Source: Phycisphaerae bacterium (GTDB lineage: Bacteria > Planctomycetota > Phycisphaerae > Sedimentisphaerales > Anaerobacaceae). From it: a stretch of 38,453 nt of DNA. The stretch covers positions 1 to 38,453 of the forward strand of contig JAGOLX010000015.1 of NCBI GenBank assembly GCA_017993835.1. Reading direction: 5' to 3'. This document shows positions 27,379-35,846 of this stretch, one piece after another. Under the pieces are notes generated by a model, which saw only the letters and a list, made by a program, of their open reading frames with translations, made no database searches and had not been told where the DNA came from. Each line of letters starts with the position of its first letter. Position 1 is the stretch's first letter. A program made the position numbers and the translations under genes.

Positions 27379-30306
27379 TTACTGCACGATCTTGAGGTCA
27401 TCGTACCAGACGGACGAGGCACCGTTGCCGAACAGGTCGATGGCCTGGAACGTGGTATGACCGGTGTCATCCCACTGGTTCGTGGCGTACGGCACGCCAT
27501 CGTAGTAGTTCTGGACACTGTTGTTGTCCAGATCGATGACGCACTTCACCTCGACCCACTTGTCGTACACGATCGTCGCGGTGGCGCCGCCGTCGAAATT
27601 CACAACACCGGCCGCCAGGTCAAAGTTCGTCTGCACCGACCAGTCGAGGGTGGCGCCGGGGTCATCGTACTGGTTCATCAGGATGAAGTACGTGGTGCCC
27701 GTGGTGCCGGACGGAATGTACTGCATGGCGGTGAGGGTCACGACGCCGCCGTTGCAGGGGAACTCATGCACGAGGTCGGCGGTGCCGATGATCTCGACCG
27801 AGTTCGCTCCGCCGAAGGCGCGGGCGTTGGACGCGGGCGAGCCCGCGGTGGCGGTGTTCTGCCAGCCCTTCCATCCGCCTTGGCCGTGCAGATCGCTGCC
27901 GGCCGCGTAGGACTCGAAGTCCTCGAAGAAGACCACAGTCTCCGGCTCTTCCACCGCCGGCGGATTGATCATGTAGTCGACGGCATTGAGGAGCATCGTG
28001 GCGCCGTCTTCATACAGGTCAAACATGCCTGCCGTTTCGGAACTCTTGCTGTTGTTCTCACGCGAGCCGGTGAGGAACAGCAGACGAGGAGCGAGCAGCG
28101 TGTCGGTGCCGGCCCCGCCGTCATGCTTCAGAGTGGCGCCAGCCGGCCACTCGGCGATGATCACCGAGCCCGCGGTAACACTGCCCGATGCCTCCGCCAG
28201 TGTAGCCAGGACTGTGCCGCCCTCGCCAATAGGATTGGTCACGACCGAGATGCCCGCCGCATTCGTCCCATCGGTGGGATATACAGCAAGCCCGGCATAC
28301 GGATTGTCCATGACCCCATCGGTCAGCGAGATTCCCGCGAAGATCGCGTGGGTAGGATCGGCGACCGCCAGCTTGATGTCCCCGGTAATGTCGGGGATGT
28401 TCGTGCCGGTATAGTAGCCCATCCGACTGCTTCTCGATGCGTAGCCGTTCAGAACGATCATGGGGACGGTAACGCCGTTCCACGTCGTAGCTGCAGCGTT
28501 CTGGAAGCTGCCGCTGGCAACCGAGCGACCGACGATTACCAGATCGGCCGCATTGATCATGTTCACGTCGGGCGTGCCCGTCTGGAGGTAGCGCTTCACA
28601 TCGTAGCCGGCATCCTTCAGTAGATTGGTGTAGCCAATATCCACGGCCTCGGTGAAACCAACACCGACAGCGCCAGACGACGGAGCGTCATCCCCGCCGT
28701 GGAAGGAAACCCAAACGACCAGGGGCTTCACAGGCGTCAGGGCGCCCTGCGGAATGATTTCCTTGGCGAAGCCCGGGCCGGACCATCGCAGGTAGGCCTC
28801 GGCGCCACCGCCGTTCTCGTACATTTCCATGACGAGGACATACCGCTCGCCGGCGACGAGTTCCAGATCGGCGCTGGCGTCTTCGGTGTTGCCGCGATCA
28901 ACCCAGTTACCGGCGATCTGCACACCATTGAGGAACAGGCGGCCGCCGTCGTCGGACGAGTCATAGAGCTTGTATGTGCCCGTGACCGGGACATTGAGCT
29001 GCGCCGTCCACCGGCAGGAGAAGCCGTCTATCGGAATGTTCGGATCCGGAGAGGAGGTGTCGCTCCAGTTGAAGTTGACCTCGGGAACCGTCGTGACGAC
29101 CTTCGGCTCACCGGACAGGGTCATGTTGTCCCAGTACTCGGCCACAATGGCGCCGGCGGGATCGATCGTCGAGAAGGTCCACACGTCGCCCGCGTACACG
29201 GTTCCGCTGCCGTCGACTTCATCGATTCGCCAGTAGTAGGTCGTGTTCGCCTCGAGCAGACCCGTCGCGTCGAACGAGGTTTCCGCGATCTCGGCCAGCT
29301 TCGTGCTGGCGTCGCCAGCGGCGACCAGCGCCTCATCGGTGCCGGCGTAGACCACGTGCGACACGGCAGTCTGTCCCGCCGTCCAGCTCGCGGTCAGGGT
29401 CAGAGAACGCCACTTCGCGCCGTCGAAGGGGTTGGGAGCATGGGCGGTCATGGGCTGTACGGTGAAGCTCCAGACCTTTCCCGTGACGATGCCGCCCTGT
29501 GCGTCGATGCCGTCGACTCTCCAGTAGTACGTCGCGCCCGGAACGAGGGTGGGCACGTAGTAGATCATGTTCTGCAGCCATGCGCCATACTGGAGGTCGG
29601 CCTCGGTCAGATCGGGCGTCGTGCCCACATACACGTTGTACGCGGTGCTCGTGTCGCCGCCGACCCAGGTGAAGATGGGAGTCGTCACATCGACACCGCC
29701 ATCGGCCGGTACCGGGTTGCGGGCCAGATAGCGGACGAACGGGGTCAGGACGCCGCCGGTCAGGACCGTCGGGGTGTCGCCCAGGCCGGGGCCTGCCCAG
29801 CCCACTTCGCCATGGCCGCCGCCGGTGCCGTCGGAGAACAGCATCTCGATATAGTACTTCTGGCCTGCAACGAGCGAGATGGCGGCGGATTTCTGATTGG
29901 CTCCCGTCGAACCCTCGGTGCCCGCCCAGTTCTGATAGCCGGTCCAGCCCTCGACGCTGCAGATCTCGACCGCATTGGCCGCGTCGGCGTCGGTGCTCAG
30001 CCACAGTTCGCTGTCGTCATCGCTGGCGATCCAGAAGGTGTAGTCGCCCGTCTCGACCGGCGTCAGGTACGCGCGGGCCCGGGCGCCCCAGTAGTCCTTT
30101 TCGCCCCAGTCCGGGCGATCCATGCCGTCCCGCAACTCGTCCTGGTCCGGGCTGTCCGGGAAGCGGGCATCGGCTTTCAGGGTGTCCAGATCGCTACCGA
30201 TCGAGCCTCCGAACCAGTACTCGAAGAGCACATTCTGTGCTCTCGCGCTGCCGGCCATGGCCATCGCCAGGCACAGGGCAGCCACACACACACACTTTCG
30301 ATACAT
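27379..30306 (-). CDS. Large secreted protein with two PA14 domains, a ThuA/GATase-like segment and a C-terminal jelly roll
   Basis: This 975-residue secreted protein has a signal peptide (CVAALCLAMAMAGSARAQ). A PA14 domain follows at about 25-190 (EYWFGGSIGSDLDTL, TGDYTFWIASDDDSELWLS, YYIEMLFSDGTGGGHGEVGW). Fibronectin-III-like repeats lie at about 205-380 (PVPADGGVDVTTPIFTWVGG; TYYWRVDGIDAQG; TYYWRIDEVDGSG). A second PA14 domain lies at about 385-523 (GTYKLYDSSDDGGRLFLNG; YVLVMEMYENGGGAEAYLRW). Residues about 525-775 look like a class-I glutamine-amidotransferase/ThuA-type alpha/beta segment (LVVWVSFHGG; NLLKDAGYDVKRY; AADLVIVGRS; LAPRLLFLTGS). The C-terminus (about 790-975, FFEDFESYAAG to SVWYDDLKIVQ) is a concanavalin/LamG-like jelly roll. 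Start ATG 30306 follows GGAGG five bases upstream. These domains usually bind carbohydrates; no catalytic residues are evident. Confidence 0.88.
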   Translation of the reverse strand: MYRKCVCVAALCLAMAMAGSARAQNVLFEYWFGGSIGSDLDTLKADARFPDSPDQDELRDGMDRPDWGEKDYWGARARAYLTPVETGDYTFWIASDDDSELWLSTDADAANAVEICSVEGWTGYQNWAGTEGSTGANQKSAAISLVAGQKYYIEMLFSDGTGGGHGEVGWAGPGLGDTPTVLTGGVLTPFVRYLARNPVPADGGVDVTTPIFTWVGGDTSTAYNVYVGTTPDLTEADLQYGAWLQNMIYYVPTLVPGATYYWRVDGIDAQGGIVTGKVWSFTVQPMTAHAPNPFDGAKWRSLTLTASWTAGQTAVSHVVYAGTDEALVAAGDASTKLAEIAETSFDATGLLEANTTYYWRIDEVDGSGTVYAGDVWTFSTIDPAGAIVAEYWDNMTLSGEPKVVTTVPEVNFNWSDTSSPDPNIPIDGFSCRWTAQLNVPVTGTYKLYDSSDDGGRLFLNGVQIAGNWVDRGNTEDASADLELVAGERYVLVMEMYENGGGAEAYLRWSGPGFAKEIIPQGALTPVKPLVVWVSFHGGDDAPSSGAVGVGFTEAVDIGYTNLLKDAGYDVKRYLQTGTPDVNMINAADLVIVGRSVASGSFQNAAATTWNGVTVPMIVLNGYASRSSRMGYYTGTNIPDITGDIKLAVADPTHAIFAGISLTDGVMDNPYAGLAVYPTDGTNAAGISVVTNPIGEGGTVLATLAEASGSVTAGSVIIAEWPAGATLKHDGGAGTDTLLAPRLLFLTGSRENNSKSSETAGMFDLYEDGATMLLNAVDYMINPPAVEEPETVVFFEDFESYAAGSDLHGQGGWKGWQNTATAGSPASNARAFGGANSVEIIGTADLVHEFPCNGGVVTLTAMQYIPSGTTGTTYFILMNQYDDPGATLDWSVQTNFDLAAGVVNFDGGATATIVYDKWVEVKCVIDLDNNSVQNYYDGVPYATNQWDDTGHTTFQAIDLFGNGASSVWYDDLKIVQ

Positions 30307-31028
30307 AACGTCCTCCATAGAAAAAAAGAAACACCACTTCTTACTGACTCCGAGCCCCCGGCCGCGAAGAATCGCGTTCGGGACCTTTTCCACCGAGCAA
30401 CCGAGGTGTCCGCCTCTCGGGAAGAATTCCGGTCCCTCAAACGCAGCTCATCGCGTCGGGGAGCTGGGATACGGTTTCGTGTGGCAACAGATCACACCCA
30501 CATCAAGTTTTTTTGCGCGGAATCTGCGTCTGTGCGCGATGACACAGCGAAATCCGGACGTGACTTCCTACCTCCTTCCTGCCGGCAACTGGCCCTAGCG
30601 GATAACGGTGGGATGATTCTGCTGCGCAAGGGGGACATCGTGTTACACAGATCGTCCCGAATTGCGAGCTAACCCAGGTCTCCGATCCTGCATCCACGGC
30701 CCCATAGAATACCCATCCGCAGCCTCTGGTTGCCAGATCCCTCGGCGTCGGTTCCGGGCGGATAGGTCGGGGCCAAACTCCAACCATTGTTTTCCAGTAT
30801 ATCGCGGCCTTTTGCCTGATGCAAATCTTTTTCTTCGTCCCATAAGGACATTGCGAGTTCCCTCTCACTGGGCTGCGAAGAGCCGCCCAGCCTCCGAACG
30901 CAGGTAGATTCCTGATCGACCGGTTTGAGGGTGGAGTTTAGGGCGATTCCGACATCAGGTTTTTCCTGATTCGTGACATATGTCATGCGCAGGCGGGCTG
31001 TTGCCGTCAGCCGCCTGTTCATGAAAAC
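30307..31028. other. Long non-coding stretch upstream of the PA14 gene, with two palindromes
   Basis: About 720 bases without a convincing gene; the short open frames here are arginine/proline-rich and lack family features. Two palindromes lie side by side: ATCAGG-TTTTT-CCTGAT (30954-30970) and the perfect 12-bp TGACATATGTCA (30974-30985), which with flanking bases reads GTGA-N6-TCAT, close to a CRP/FNR-family site. No clear promoter for the PA14 gene was found. Confidence 0.5.
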
Positions 31029-31050
31029 AGCCGGCCCGAACGGACCGGCT
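31029..31050 (-). terminator. Terminator after the intact sigma/anti-sigma operon
   Basis: AGCCGG-C-CCG (31029-31038) pairs with CGG-A-CCGGCT (31041-31050), a 10-bp stem with one mismatch and a 2-base loop. On the minus strand it is followed by GTTTTC. It lies about 45 bases past the stop of the anti-sigma-like gene. Confidence 0.65.
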
Positions 31051-31095
31051 CTCAAAGGGCCTGTCGTGACTCGTCTGCTTCTCGCGGGCGCGAAT

Positions 31096-31929
31096 CTACT
31101 GGATCTCGACCTGCACCTGGACGAGGACCTCTCGGTCCGGGAACATCCCGTCGGCCAGAATCAACACCGCGCCTCCCGACTCTGTACCCAGAGCGGGCAG
31201 CTCGAAGCCGGCTTGTCCATCATGGAATGAGATGGTCGACAGGACCTCCTTGCCATCGCTGGAGACCGTCGGCAACCAGCCCAACGCCAACCCTCCCGGT
31301 TTTCCCGTATCCGTCAAACCCGCCGTCTCGCCCGCCAGGACCATGACATGCGGCGAGGCGATGCATCGGACTGTCGCAGGGACATCGAACGAGTCCGCTT
31401 CCTGGCGGCTGAGGATCGCGTATTGCACTCGCGGCTCAGCCGATGCCTCGACGAACTCGATCCCCTCGTCTTCGAGGAACCGCTGTATGTCTTGTCCCCC
31501 TTGGGCAGCGTCAAAGAAACGGGCAGTGCACGAGATCGTCCGACGACCCCGGTCGGCCGTCCCCCCCCGGGTCTCGACCGGCTCGGGCGGCAGTGCAGCG
31601 GGTTCGTCCGACGTGTCTCCCACGAGCATGCTCTTGAGCCATGAGAGCGTGGAATTGGCCGCGTGTCGCACCTGGCTGAAAGCCACGGACCCTGTGCTCA
31701 GACTGAGTGCGCCGACGACGACCACCACGAGGGTGGCAGCAGCAGCGATTCTCCCCGGTTTGTGTCTCATGATGTTCCTCCCCAGCCTCAGCAGGCTGAA
31801 AGCCTGTCGTTTCTGCTTCTGTTGTGTGTGCGTTTCGACGAGACCGCGGAGCGTTCGCTCCCGGCTCTTGGCGTCGGCTTCAACGTGAAGCCTTTGAATG
31901 GACCTTTCTATCTGCTCTGCGGATTTCAT
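31096..31929 (-). CDS. Membrane-anchored anti-sigma-like protein
   Basis: This 277-residue protein is encoded right after an ECF sigma factor; its ATG overlaps the sigma stop codon in an ATGA. It has a charged cytoplasmic N-terminal part (about 1-58, MKSAEQIERSIQRLHVEADAKSRERTLRGLVET), one membrane helix (about 60-82, IAAAATLVVVVVGALSLSTGS), and an extracytoplasmic part of about 190 residues with no recognised fold (SCTARFFDAAQGGQDIQRFLEDEGIEFVEAS...). The order and topology match the planctomycete anti-sigma-like proteins paired with ECF factors. No zinc-binding (ZAS) motif is present. Anti-sigma activity is inferred from context. Confidence 0.75.
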   Translation of the reverse strand: MKSAEQIERSIQRLHVEADAKSRERTLRGLVETHTQQKQKRQAFSLLRLGRNIMRHKPGRIAAAATLVVVVVGALSLSTGSVAFSQVRHAANSTLSWLKSMLVGDTSDEPAALPPEPVETRGGTADRGRRTISCTARFFDAAQGGQDIQRFLEDEGIEFVEASAEPRVQYAILSRQEADSFDVPATVRCIASPHVMVLAGETAGLTDTGKPGGLALGWLPTVSSDGKEVLSTISFHDGQAGFELPALGTESGGAVLILADGMFPDREVLVQVQVEIQ

Positions 31930-32480
31930 TCTTCCACCTCGCCATTCAACAGGAACCGCAGCTTATCGATTCCATAGCGGTACTGGCTCTGGATCGTATT
32001 GATCGACGCGCCCTGGATACCTGCGATTCTACGAAAGGTCAGGCCGCCCTTCACGTGGAGGACGATGGCCTCCCGCTGCTCATAGGGCAATGTCGCCAGG
32101 GCCTCCGCAAGCCGTCCGAGTTCCTCATCGCGGATTGCCTGGCCCAACGGCATCGTCTCTTCATCGGTCTCGGGCTCCGTTTCGCCCAGGCTGGTCACGA
32201 GCCGTTTGCCTGCTCGCAGCCGGTCCCGGGCGCGATTCGCCACGCAGGTTGTCAGATAGCTTCGCAGGCTGCCGGTCAGCCGGAGCCGCTCGGGCGACTG
32301 GGCGAGGGCGATGAAGACATCGTGGACCATGTCCTGGGCGGCGTTGACATCGTTCAGCAGCCCGGCGGCCACCGTGAGCATGAGGCTCTCGTACTTCTCG
32401 TAGATGCGGCACAGGGCCTCTGTGCTGCCGCGTCTGAACCGCAGGATCAACAACTTGTCTTCCATCGCATTCGCCAACAT
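31926..32480 (-). CDS. ECF-type RNA polymerase sigma factor
   Basis: This 184-residue sigma-70-family protein has region 2 at about 15-85 (ALCRIYEKYESLMLTVAAGLLNDVNAAQDMVHDVFIALAQ, then LRSYLTTCVANRARDRLR) and region 4 at about 125-180 (LATLPYEQREAIVLHVKGGLTFRRIAGIQGASINTIQSQYRYGIDKLRFLL). The two-domain layout and length are typical of ECF sigma factors. ATG 32480 (MLANA) or ATG 32465 (MEDKLLIL) is possible; neither has a clear ribosome-binding site, and the shorter form matches the usual start of this group. Its stop overlaps the ATG of the anti-sigma-like gene. A decayed paralogous pair lies immediately upstream. Confidence 0.9.
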   Translation of the reverse strand: MLANAMEDKLLILRFRRGSTEALCRIYEKYESLMLTVAAGLLNDVNAAQDMVHDVFIALAQSPERLRLTGSLRSYLTTCVANRARDRLRAGKRLVTSLGETEPETDEETMPLGQAIRDEELGRLAEALATLPYEQREAIVLHVKGGLTFRRIAGIQGASINTIQSQYRYGIDKLRFLLNGEVEE

Positions 32481-32573
32481 CAGAGATCAACGGCCGTTTA
32501 TCACCCCTTACACGACCGGCCGGACCCGATTAGTCTACGCCACTCTCATTTCTTTCACGAGGGCGCACAAGAA

Positions 32574-32601
32574 GAGCCGCCGGAGAGTTCTCGGGCGGCT
32601 C
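32574..32601 (-). terminator. Hairpin terminator after the frameshifted anti-sigma gene
   Basis: GAGCCGCC (32574-32581) and GGCGGCTC (32594-32601) form a perfect 8-bp stem with a 12-base loop; on the minus strand it is followed by TTCTTGTG. It separates the decayed pair from the intact sigma gene. Confidence 0.6.
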
Positions 32602-32628
32602 GATGCGCGCTGTGACAAGCGAATTCGG

Positions 32629-33869
32629 CTAATCGACTTCGCGAGGGATGCCGTAGGGGCCATGCACGACGCAGGAGGATCGGCCGTCCATGTTGCGGAA
32701 TTGCACGATCATCTGCTCCTGGACCTTCTTGCCGTTCTTGAGCTTGACCACCAACGGCACGGCTGCAATCGGGCCCTGCGGCGATTGTCCCGTCTTGCTG
32801 ATCTGCCCGATCCTCAGAATCTCCACGATGCGATCGTCCTTGTCCGGTTGAAGATGACCTTACGCACAAACTCGTCGCCCCAATTTCGGCACAGGGGACT
32901 GAGACCCTTGAGAGCGTTGACGTCCTGGTCGATGACTGCCTGATACACGGCCCGTACGGTCCTCTCGGCGGCTTCTTGCTGTGTCATGCCTTCGGTTGAG
33001 ATCCCGTCCCGGGGGTCGCTCAAGACGCCTACGGCCGTCTCCGGAATCACCAGCGGTTTCTCGACGTATTTCGCGTCGCCTGGAACGGAAACGTTGAAGA
33101 CCTCGTCCGGCAGGTCCTCGCAGTAGATGATTCTGAAGGCATCGAAATAGGGCGGCCCGCTGCGGTCCAGGTTTTGCCACTGTTTCATGGCCACCGGGAG
33201 CTTGCTCACCTGGTCGAACTCGATCATCCAGGACTGTGCCCCGTTCACATCGGTCAGGCTGCACATCAGCGTGACGCGATCCCTTCCCGTGGCCGGGTCC
33301 TTGCCGTGGATGATCCTCGCATTCTCAGGCGTGCTGAACATCTCCAGGAGTTCGGGCCCGAGCCATTGCGACATGCCGATCGTAATCGCATCTTCGAAAT
33401 ACACGGTGTTCTGACCGGGATCATAGTGATAGGTCGAGCCGTCCCGCGTCCATGTGACGAAGCCGTGACCGCTTCGAACGACCATGTCCGCGGAACGTGT
33501 CTTGTCGGCGTTGGCTCGAATCCAGATCTCCGCCGTGCCGGTGGGGAAGGCCCCGACCACGTAGATGGCCTGGAAGTCCTTGAGTGCTTCGATCGCGTCC
33601 GCGAAAGCCCAGGCGGGCTGGGTGAAAATGTCGAAGGCCCCGAATAGCACCACACCTGCGACAATGGCCGCGGCAGTGAGTTTGCCTGCTCTGCTTGTCA
33701 TGATCGTTCTCCACACCGTGCGGCCCGGTTGAGCCGCCTGTGATTTGGCTTTGTGCATGGCCGTCAACGCGTCCGCCAGGATCTTCGCGTCTACCTGGCT
33801 GCCATCGGGCGTCTGGAGGTTTTCCAGATACGTCTCGACCACGCGTCGTGTGTCTTGTCTATCCGTCAT
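32629..33869 (-). pseudogene. Anti-sigma-like membrane protein gene with a single-base frameshift
   Basis: From ATG 33869 the frame runs MTDRQDTRRVVETYLENLQTP, a membrane helix (AGKLTAAAIVAGVVLFGAF, about residues 63-81), and an extracytoplasmic, LolA-like beta domain (ALKDFQAIYVVGAFPTGTAEIWI ... YHYDPGQNTVYFEDA ... MIEFDQVSKLPVAMKQW). After DEFVRKVIFN at about 32851 it turns into unrelated sequence and stops at 32814. The neighbouring frame continues the natural protein: PDKDDRIVEILRIGQISKTG to HGPYGIPREVD, stopping at 32629. Adding one base to the short C run (plus-strand GG at 32846-32847) joins both into one 413-residue protein. The start overlaps the stop of a sigma remnant in an ATGA, as in the intact pair. 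It is either a real frameshift or a consensus error. Confidence 0.85.
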
Positions 33870-34006
33870 GATTCCAACTCCCCATTCAGGATCGAACGGA
33901 GTTTGTCCAGGCCATACCGGTAGCGGCTCATCGCGGTGTTGACAGAGATATCGCGAAGCCTGGCGATCTCGCGAAACGGCAGCCTGCGTGGAAACGTCGT
34001 GGCCCG
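33866..34006 (-). pseudogene. Remnant of an ECF sigma factor (region 4 only)
   Basis: A short minus-strand frame ends with TGA at 33866-33868 and reads LPFREIARLRDISVNTAMSR then YRYGLDKLRSILNGELES (33982-33869). It matches the C-terminus of the intact sigma factor at 31926-32480 at 22 of 38 positions, counted by eye, including YRYG-DKLR--LNGE-E. Upstream it meets an in-frame TGA at 34007-34009 and no sigma region 2 can be found in any frame up to the ABC operon. The gene has therefore lost about 145 N-terminal residues; a purine-rich dispersed repeat lies near the break. Its stop overlaps the anti-sigma ATG exactly as in the intact pair. Confidence 0.85.
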
Positions 34007-34032
34007 TCATTCTAGTCTACGATTTCCGATTT

Positions 34033-34060
34033 ACCACAGAGAACGCAGAGAGTACAAAGA
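34033..34060 (+). repeat. Short tandem 9-base purine-rich repeat (CACAGAGAA type)
   Basis: Three imperfect 9-base units (CACAGAGAA, CGCAGAGAG, TACAAAGAA) follow one another. Similar ACCACAGAGA tracts are widespread dispersed repeats in planctomycete and other genomes (recollection). It lies close to the point where the sigma remnant is cut off. Confidence 0.5.
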
Positions 34061-34245
34061 AGGCACTGGGCTGGGGCCGGGGATTTGTTGGTTCGACCTC
34101 GGCAGCTTAGGCCGGGTAGGCGGAGCGAACCGTTGCCGCGTCATCCAATCTGTTTTCGAGAGGGAATCGGAGAAATAAAGCCTCCTACCCTCCGACATAG
34201 CAGGAAGGTGCAGCCGGATCGGTCCTTGCTGGGGAGTTTGGCGCC

Positions 34246-35172
34246 ATGATTCACGTTGAGGATTTGCACAAGAGCTATGGCAGCCTGCGGGCGGTCGATG
34301 GGATCTCGTTGGAGGTCCCGGAAGGGGAGCTGTTCGGCTTCCTCGGGCCCAATGGCGCCGGCAAGACGACGACGCTTTCCATGATCTCGGGATTGCTCAA
34401 GCCCGATCGCGGGCGGGTGAGCATCGCACAGATCGACGTGTGGAGTTCCCCCAAAGCGGCCAAGAGGCTCCTGGGTCTGGTGCCTCAGGATCTGGCCCTG
34501 TACGAGGAACTCTCCGCTCGCGAGAACCTGATGTTCTGGGGCAGCCTGTTCGACCTGCCGCGGTCGAAACTCAAGGCCAATATCGATCTATGGCTCGACC
34601 GCGTGGGCCTGAAGGATCGGGCCAAGGAGCCTGTCTCGAAGTTCTCGGGTGGCATGAAACGCCGGTTGAATCTCGCCATCGGGCTGGCACACAATCCGAA
34701 GGTCGTGCTGCTCGATGAGCCGACCGTCGGGATCGATCCCCAGGCCCGCAACAACATTCTCGACATCATTCGCCAAATCGCCGCCGAGGGCGCCACGATC
34801 CTCTTCACTACGCACCATCTGGAGGAAGCCGAGGCCCTGTGCGACCGCATCGCGATCATGGATCACGGCAGGATTCTCGAAAGCGGATCGGTCGAGGAGC
34901 TGGCCAAGGTCGCCGGCGACGGGGATGTCGTCACGGTCAACGGCCCGTTCGCGCCTGCCCGATTCCGTGCGGCCCTGGAGCATCAGAAGGTCAACATCCT
35001 CAGCGCCGCGGAGAACACCGGGGCCGTGAGCTTGTCGCCGGGCCAGATGAATATCGTCGCCCTCCTCCAGAAGCTAAGCGAAGGAGGAATCGAAGTCACG
35101 GATGTCTCCGTCCAGAAGCCGAGTCTGGAGAGCGTGTTCTTGAAGCTTACGGGAAGAGAGCTGCGAGATTGA
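34246..35172 (+). CDS. ABC-2 type transporter, ATP-binding subunit
   Basis: This 308-residue ATPase of the CcmA/DrrA type has Walker A GPNGAGKTT (34-42), Q-loop VPQDLALYEEL, signature SKFSGGMKRRLNLAIGL, Walker B KVVLLDEPTVGID and H-loop FTTHHLEEAEALC. A C-terminal extension of about 85 residues (VVTVNGPFAPARFRAAL...GGIEVTDVSVQKPSLESVFLKLTG) is typical of drug- or antibiotic-efflux ATPases. ATG 34246 follows GGGGAG nine bases upstream. Its stop overlaps the TTG start of the first permease half. It powers the permeases encoded next; substrate unknown. Confidence 0.93.
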   Translation: MIHVEDLHKSYGSLRAVDGISLEVPEGELFGFLGPNGAGKTTTLSMISGLLKPDRGRVSIAQIDVWSSPKAAKRLLGLVPQDLALYEELSARENLMFWGSLFDLPRSKLKANIDLWLDRVGLKDRAKEPVSKFSGGMKRRLNLAIGLAHNPKVVLLDEPTVGIDPQARNNILDIIRQIAAEGATILFTTHHLEEAEALCDRIAIMDHGRILESGSVEELAKVAGDGDVVTVNGPFAPARFRAALEHQKVNILSAAENTGAVSLSPGQMNIVALLQKLSEGGIEVTDVSVQKPSLESVFLKLTGRELRD

Positions 35173-35846
35173 AAACGATCTGGACCTTAGTCAAGAAGGA
35201 CCTGTTGCGGGATGCCCGGCATCCGTGGGGTCTGATCGTATTCATGATGATCCCGGTGCTCACGGCGGTTGTCATGTCGCTGGTGTTCTCGCCGCGAAGC
35301 GACCTCCAGAAGAACGTCCAGATCGATCTGGCCGTTCTCGACCGGGACGACGATTTCCTTTCCCGCGTGCTGCGGTCGGTCGTCGGCCAGGGCCAGGCCG
35401 CAGAGAACCTCCGACTGCACCTTGTCAAAACGGAGGCCGAAGGCATCCGGCTGGTCGAGAAGCGGAAGGTCTCTGCGTTCGTCGTGCTGCCGGAGAACCT
35501 CACGGTCGATCTGCTCGACGGCGTCCCCACGAAGTTGACGTTGTACAAGAACCCGGCCCAGGCCATCCTGCCTCGCGTCGTCGAGGAGGGGCTGCTCATC
35601 GTCTGCATCGGCGTCTCCGAGGCCCTCGAGCTTCTGCAACCGCAGATCAAAGGGATTCGCGACATGATCGAGCGGGACGAGATGCCGGGTTCCCTGGAGG
35701 TCGCCCAGATCGGTTCGAGTTCCATCGAGCGAATGAGAACGGTAGAGCCGTACCTGTTTCCGCCGCTCGTGCAGTACAAGACGGTCAATGCCTCAGACTA
35801 CGTCCCGACCGCGAACGCAACGGCAATGGAGGACCCGAACTCATGA
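35169..35846 (+). CDS. ABC-2 permease, N-terminal half (first helix plus extracytoplasmic domain)
   Basis: From TTG 35169, which overlaps the ATPase stop codon, this frame encodes 225 residues: a cytoplasmic start LKTIWTLVKKDLLRDARHPW, one membrane helix GLIVFMMIPVLTAVVMSLVF, then about 180 residues of extracytoplasmic domain (VQIDLAVLDRDDDFLSRVL; VSAFVVLPENLTVDLL; LTLYKNPAQAILPRVVEEG). This is exactly the N-terminal half of an ABC-2 (ABC2_membrane_3-like) permease. It stops where the remaining five helices would begin. The rest is encoded in another frame starting in the overlapping ATGA. No ATG start is available upstream of the helix, so TTG is used. Confidence 0.8.
   Translation: MKTIWTLVKKDLLRDARHPWGLIVFMMIPVLTAVVMSLVFSPRSDLQKNVQIDLAVLDRDDDFLSRVLRSVVGQGQAAENLRLHLVKTEAEGIRLVEKRKVSAFVVLPENLTVDLLDGVPTKLTLYKNPAQAILPRVVEEGLLIVCIGVSEALELLQPQIKGIRDMIERDEMPGSLEVAQIGSSSIERMRTVEPYLFPPLVQYKTVNASDYVPTANATAMEDPNS

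Noticed and set aside
30669-30851. A 60-residue minus-strand frame (MSLWDEEKDLHQAKGRDILE...) with GAGGGA about seven bases upstream
   Set aside because: No family resemblance, no promoter and codon use unlike the neighbouring genes; it overlaps other spurious frames. Left as a possibility only.
34079-34140. A tRNA-like GGTTCGACCTC stretch
   Set aside because: No cloverleaf can be built around it: there is no matching acceptor stem or anticodon arm.
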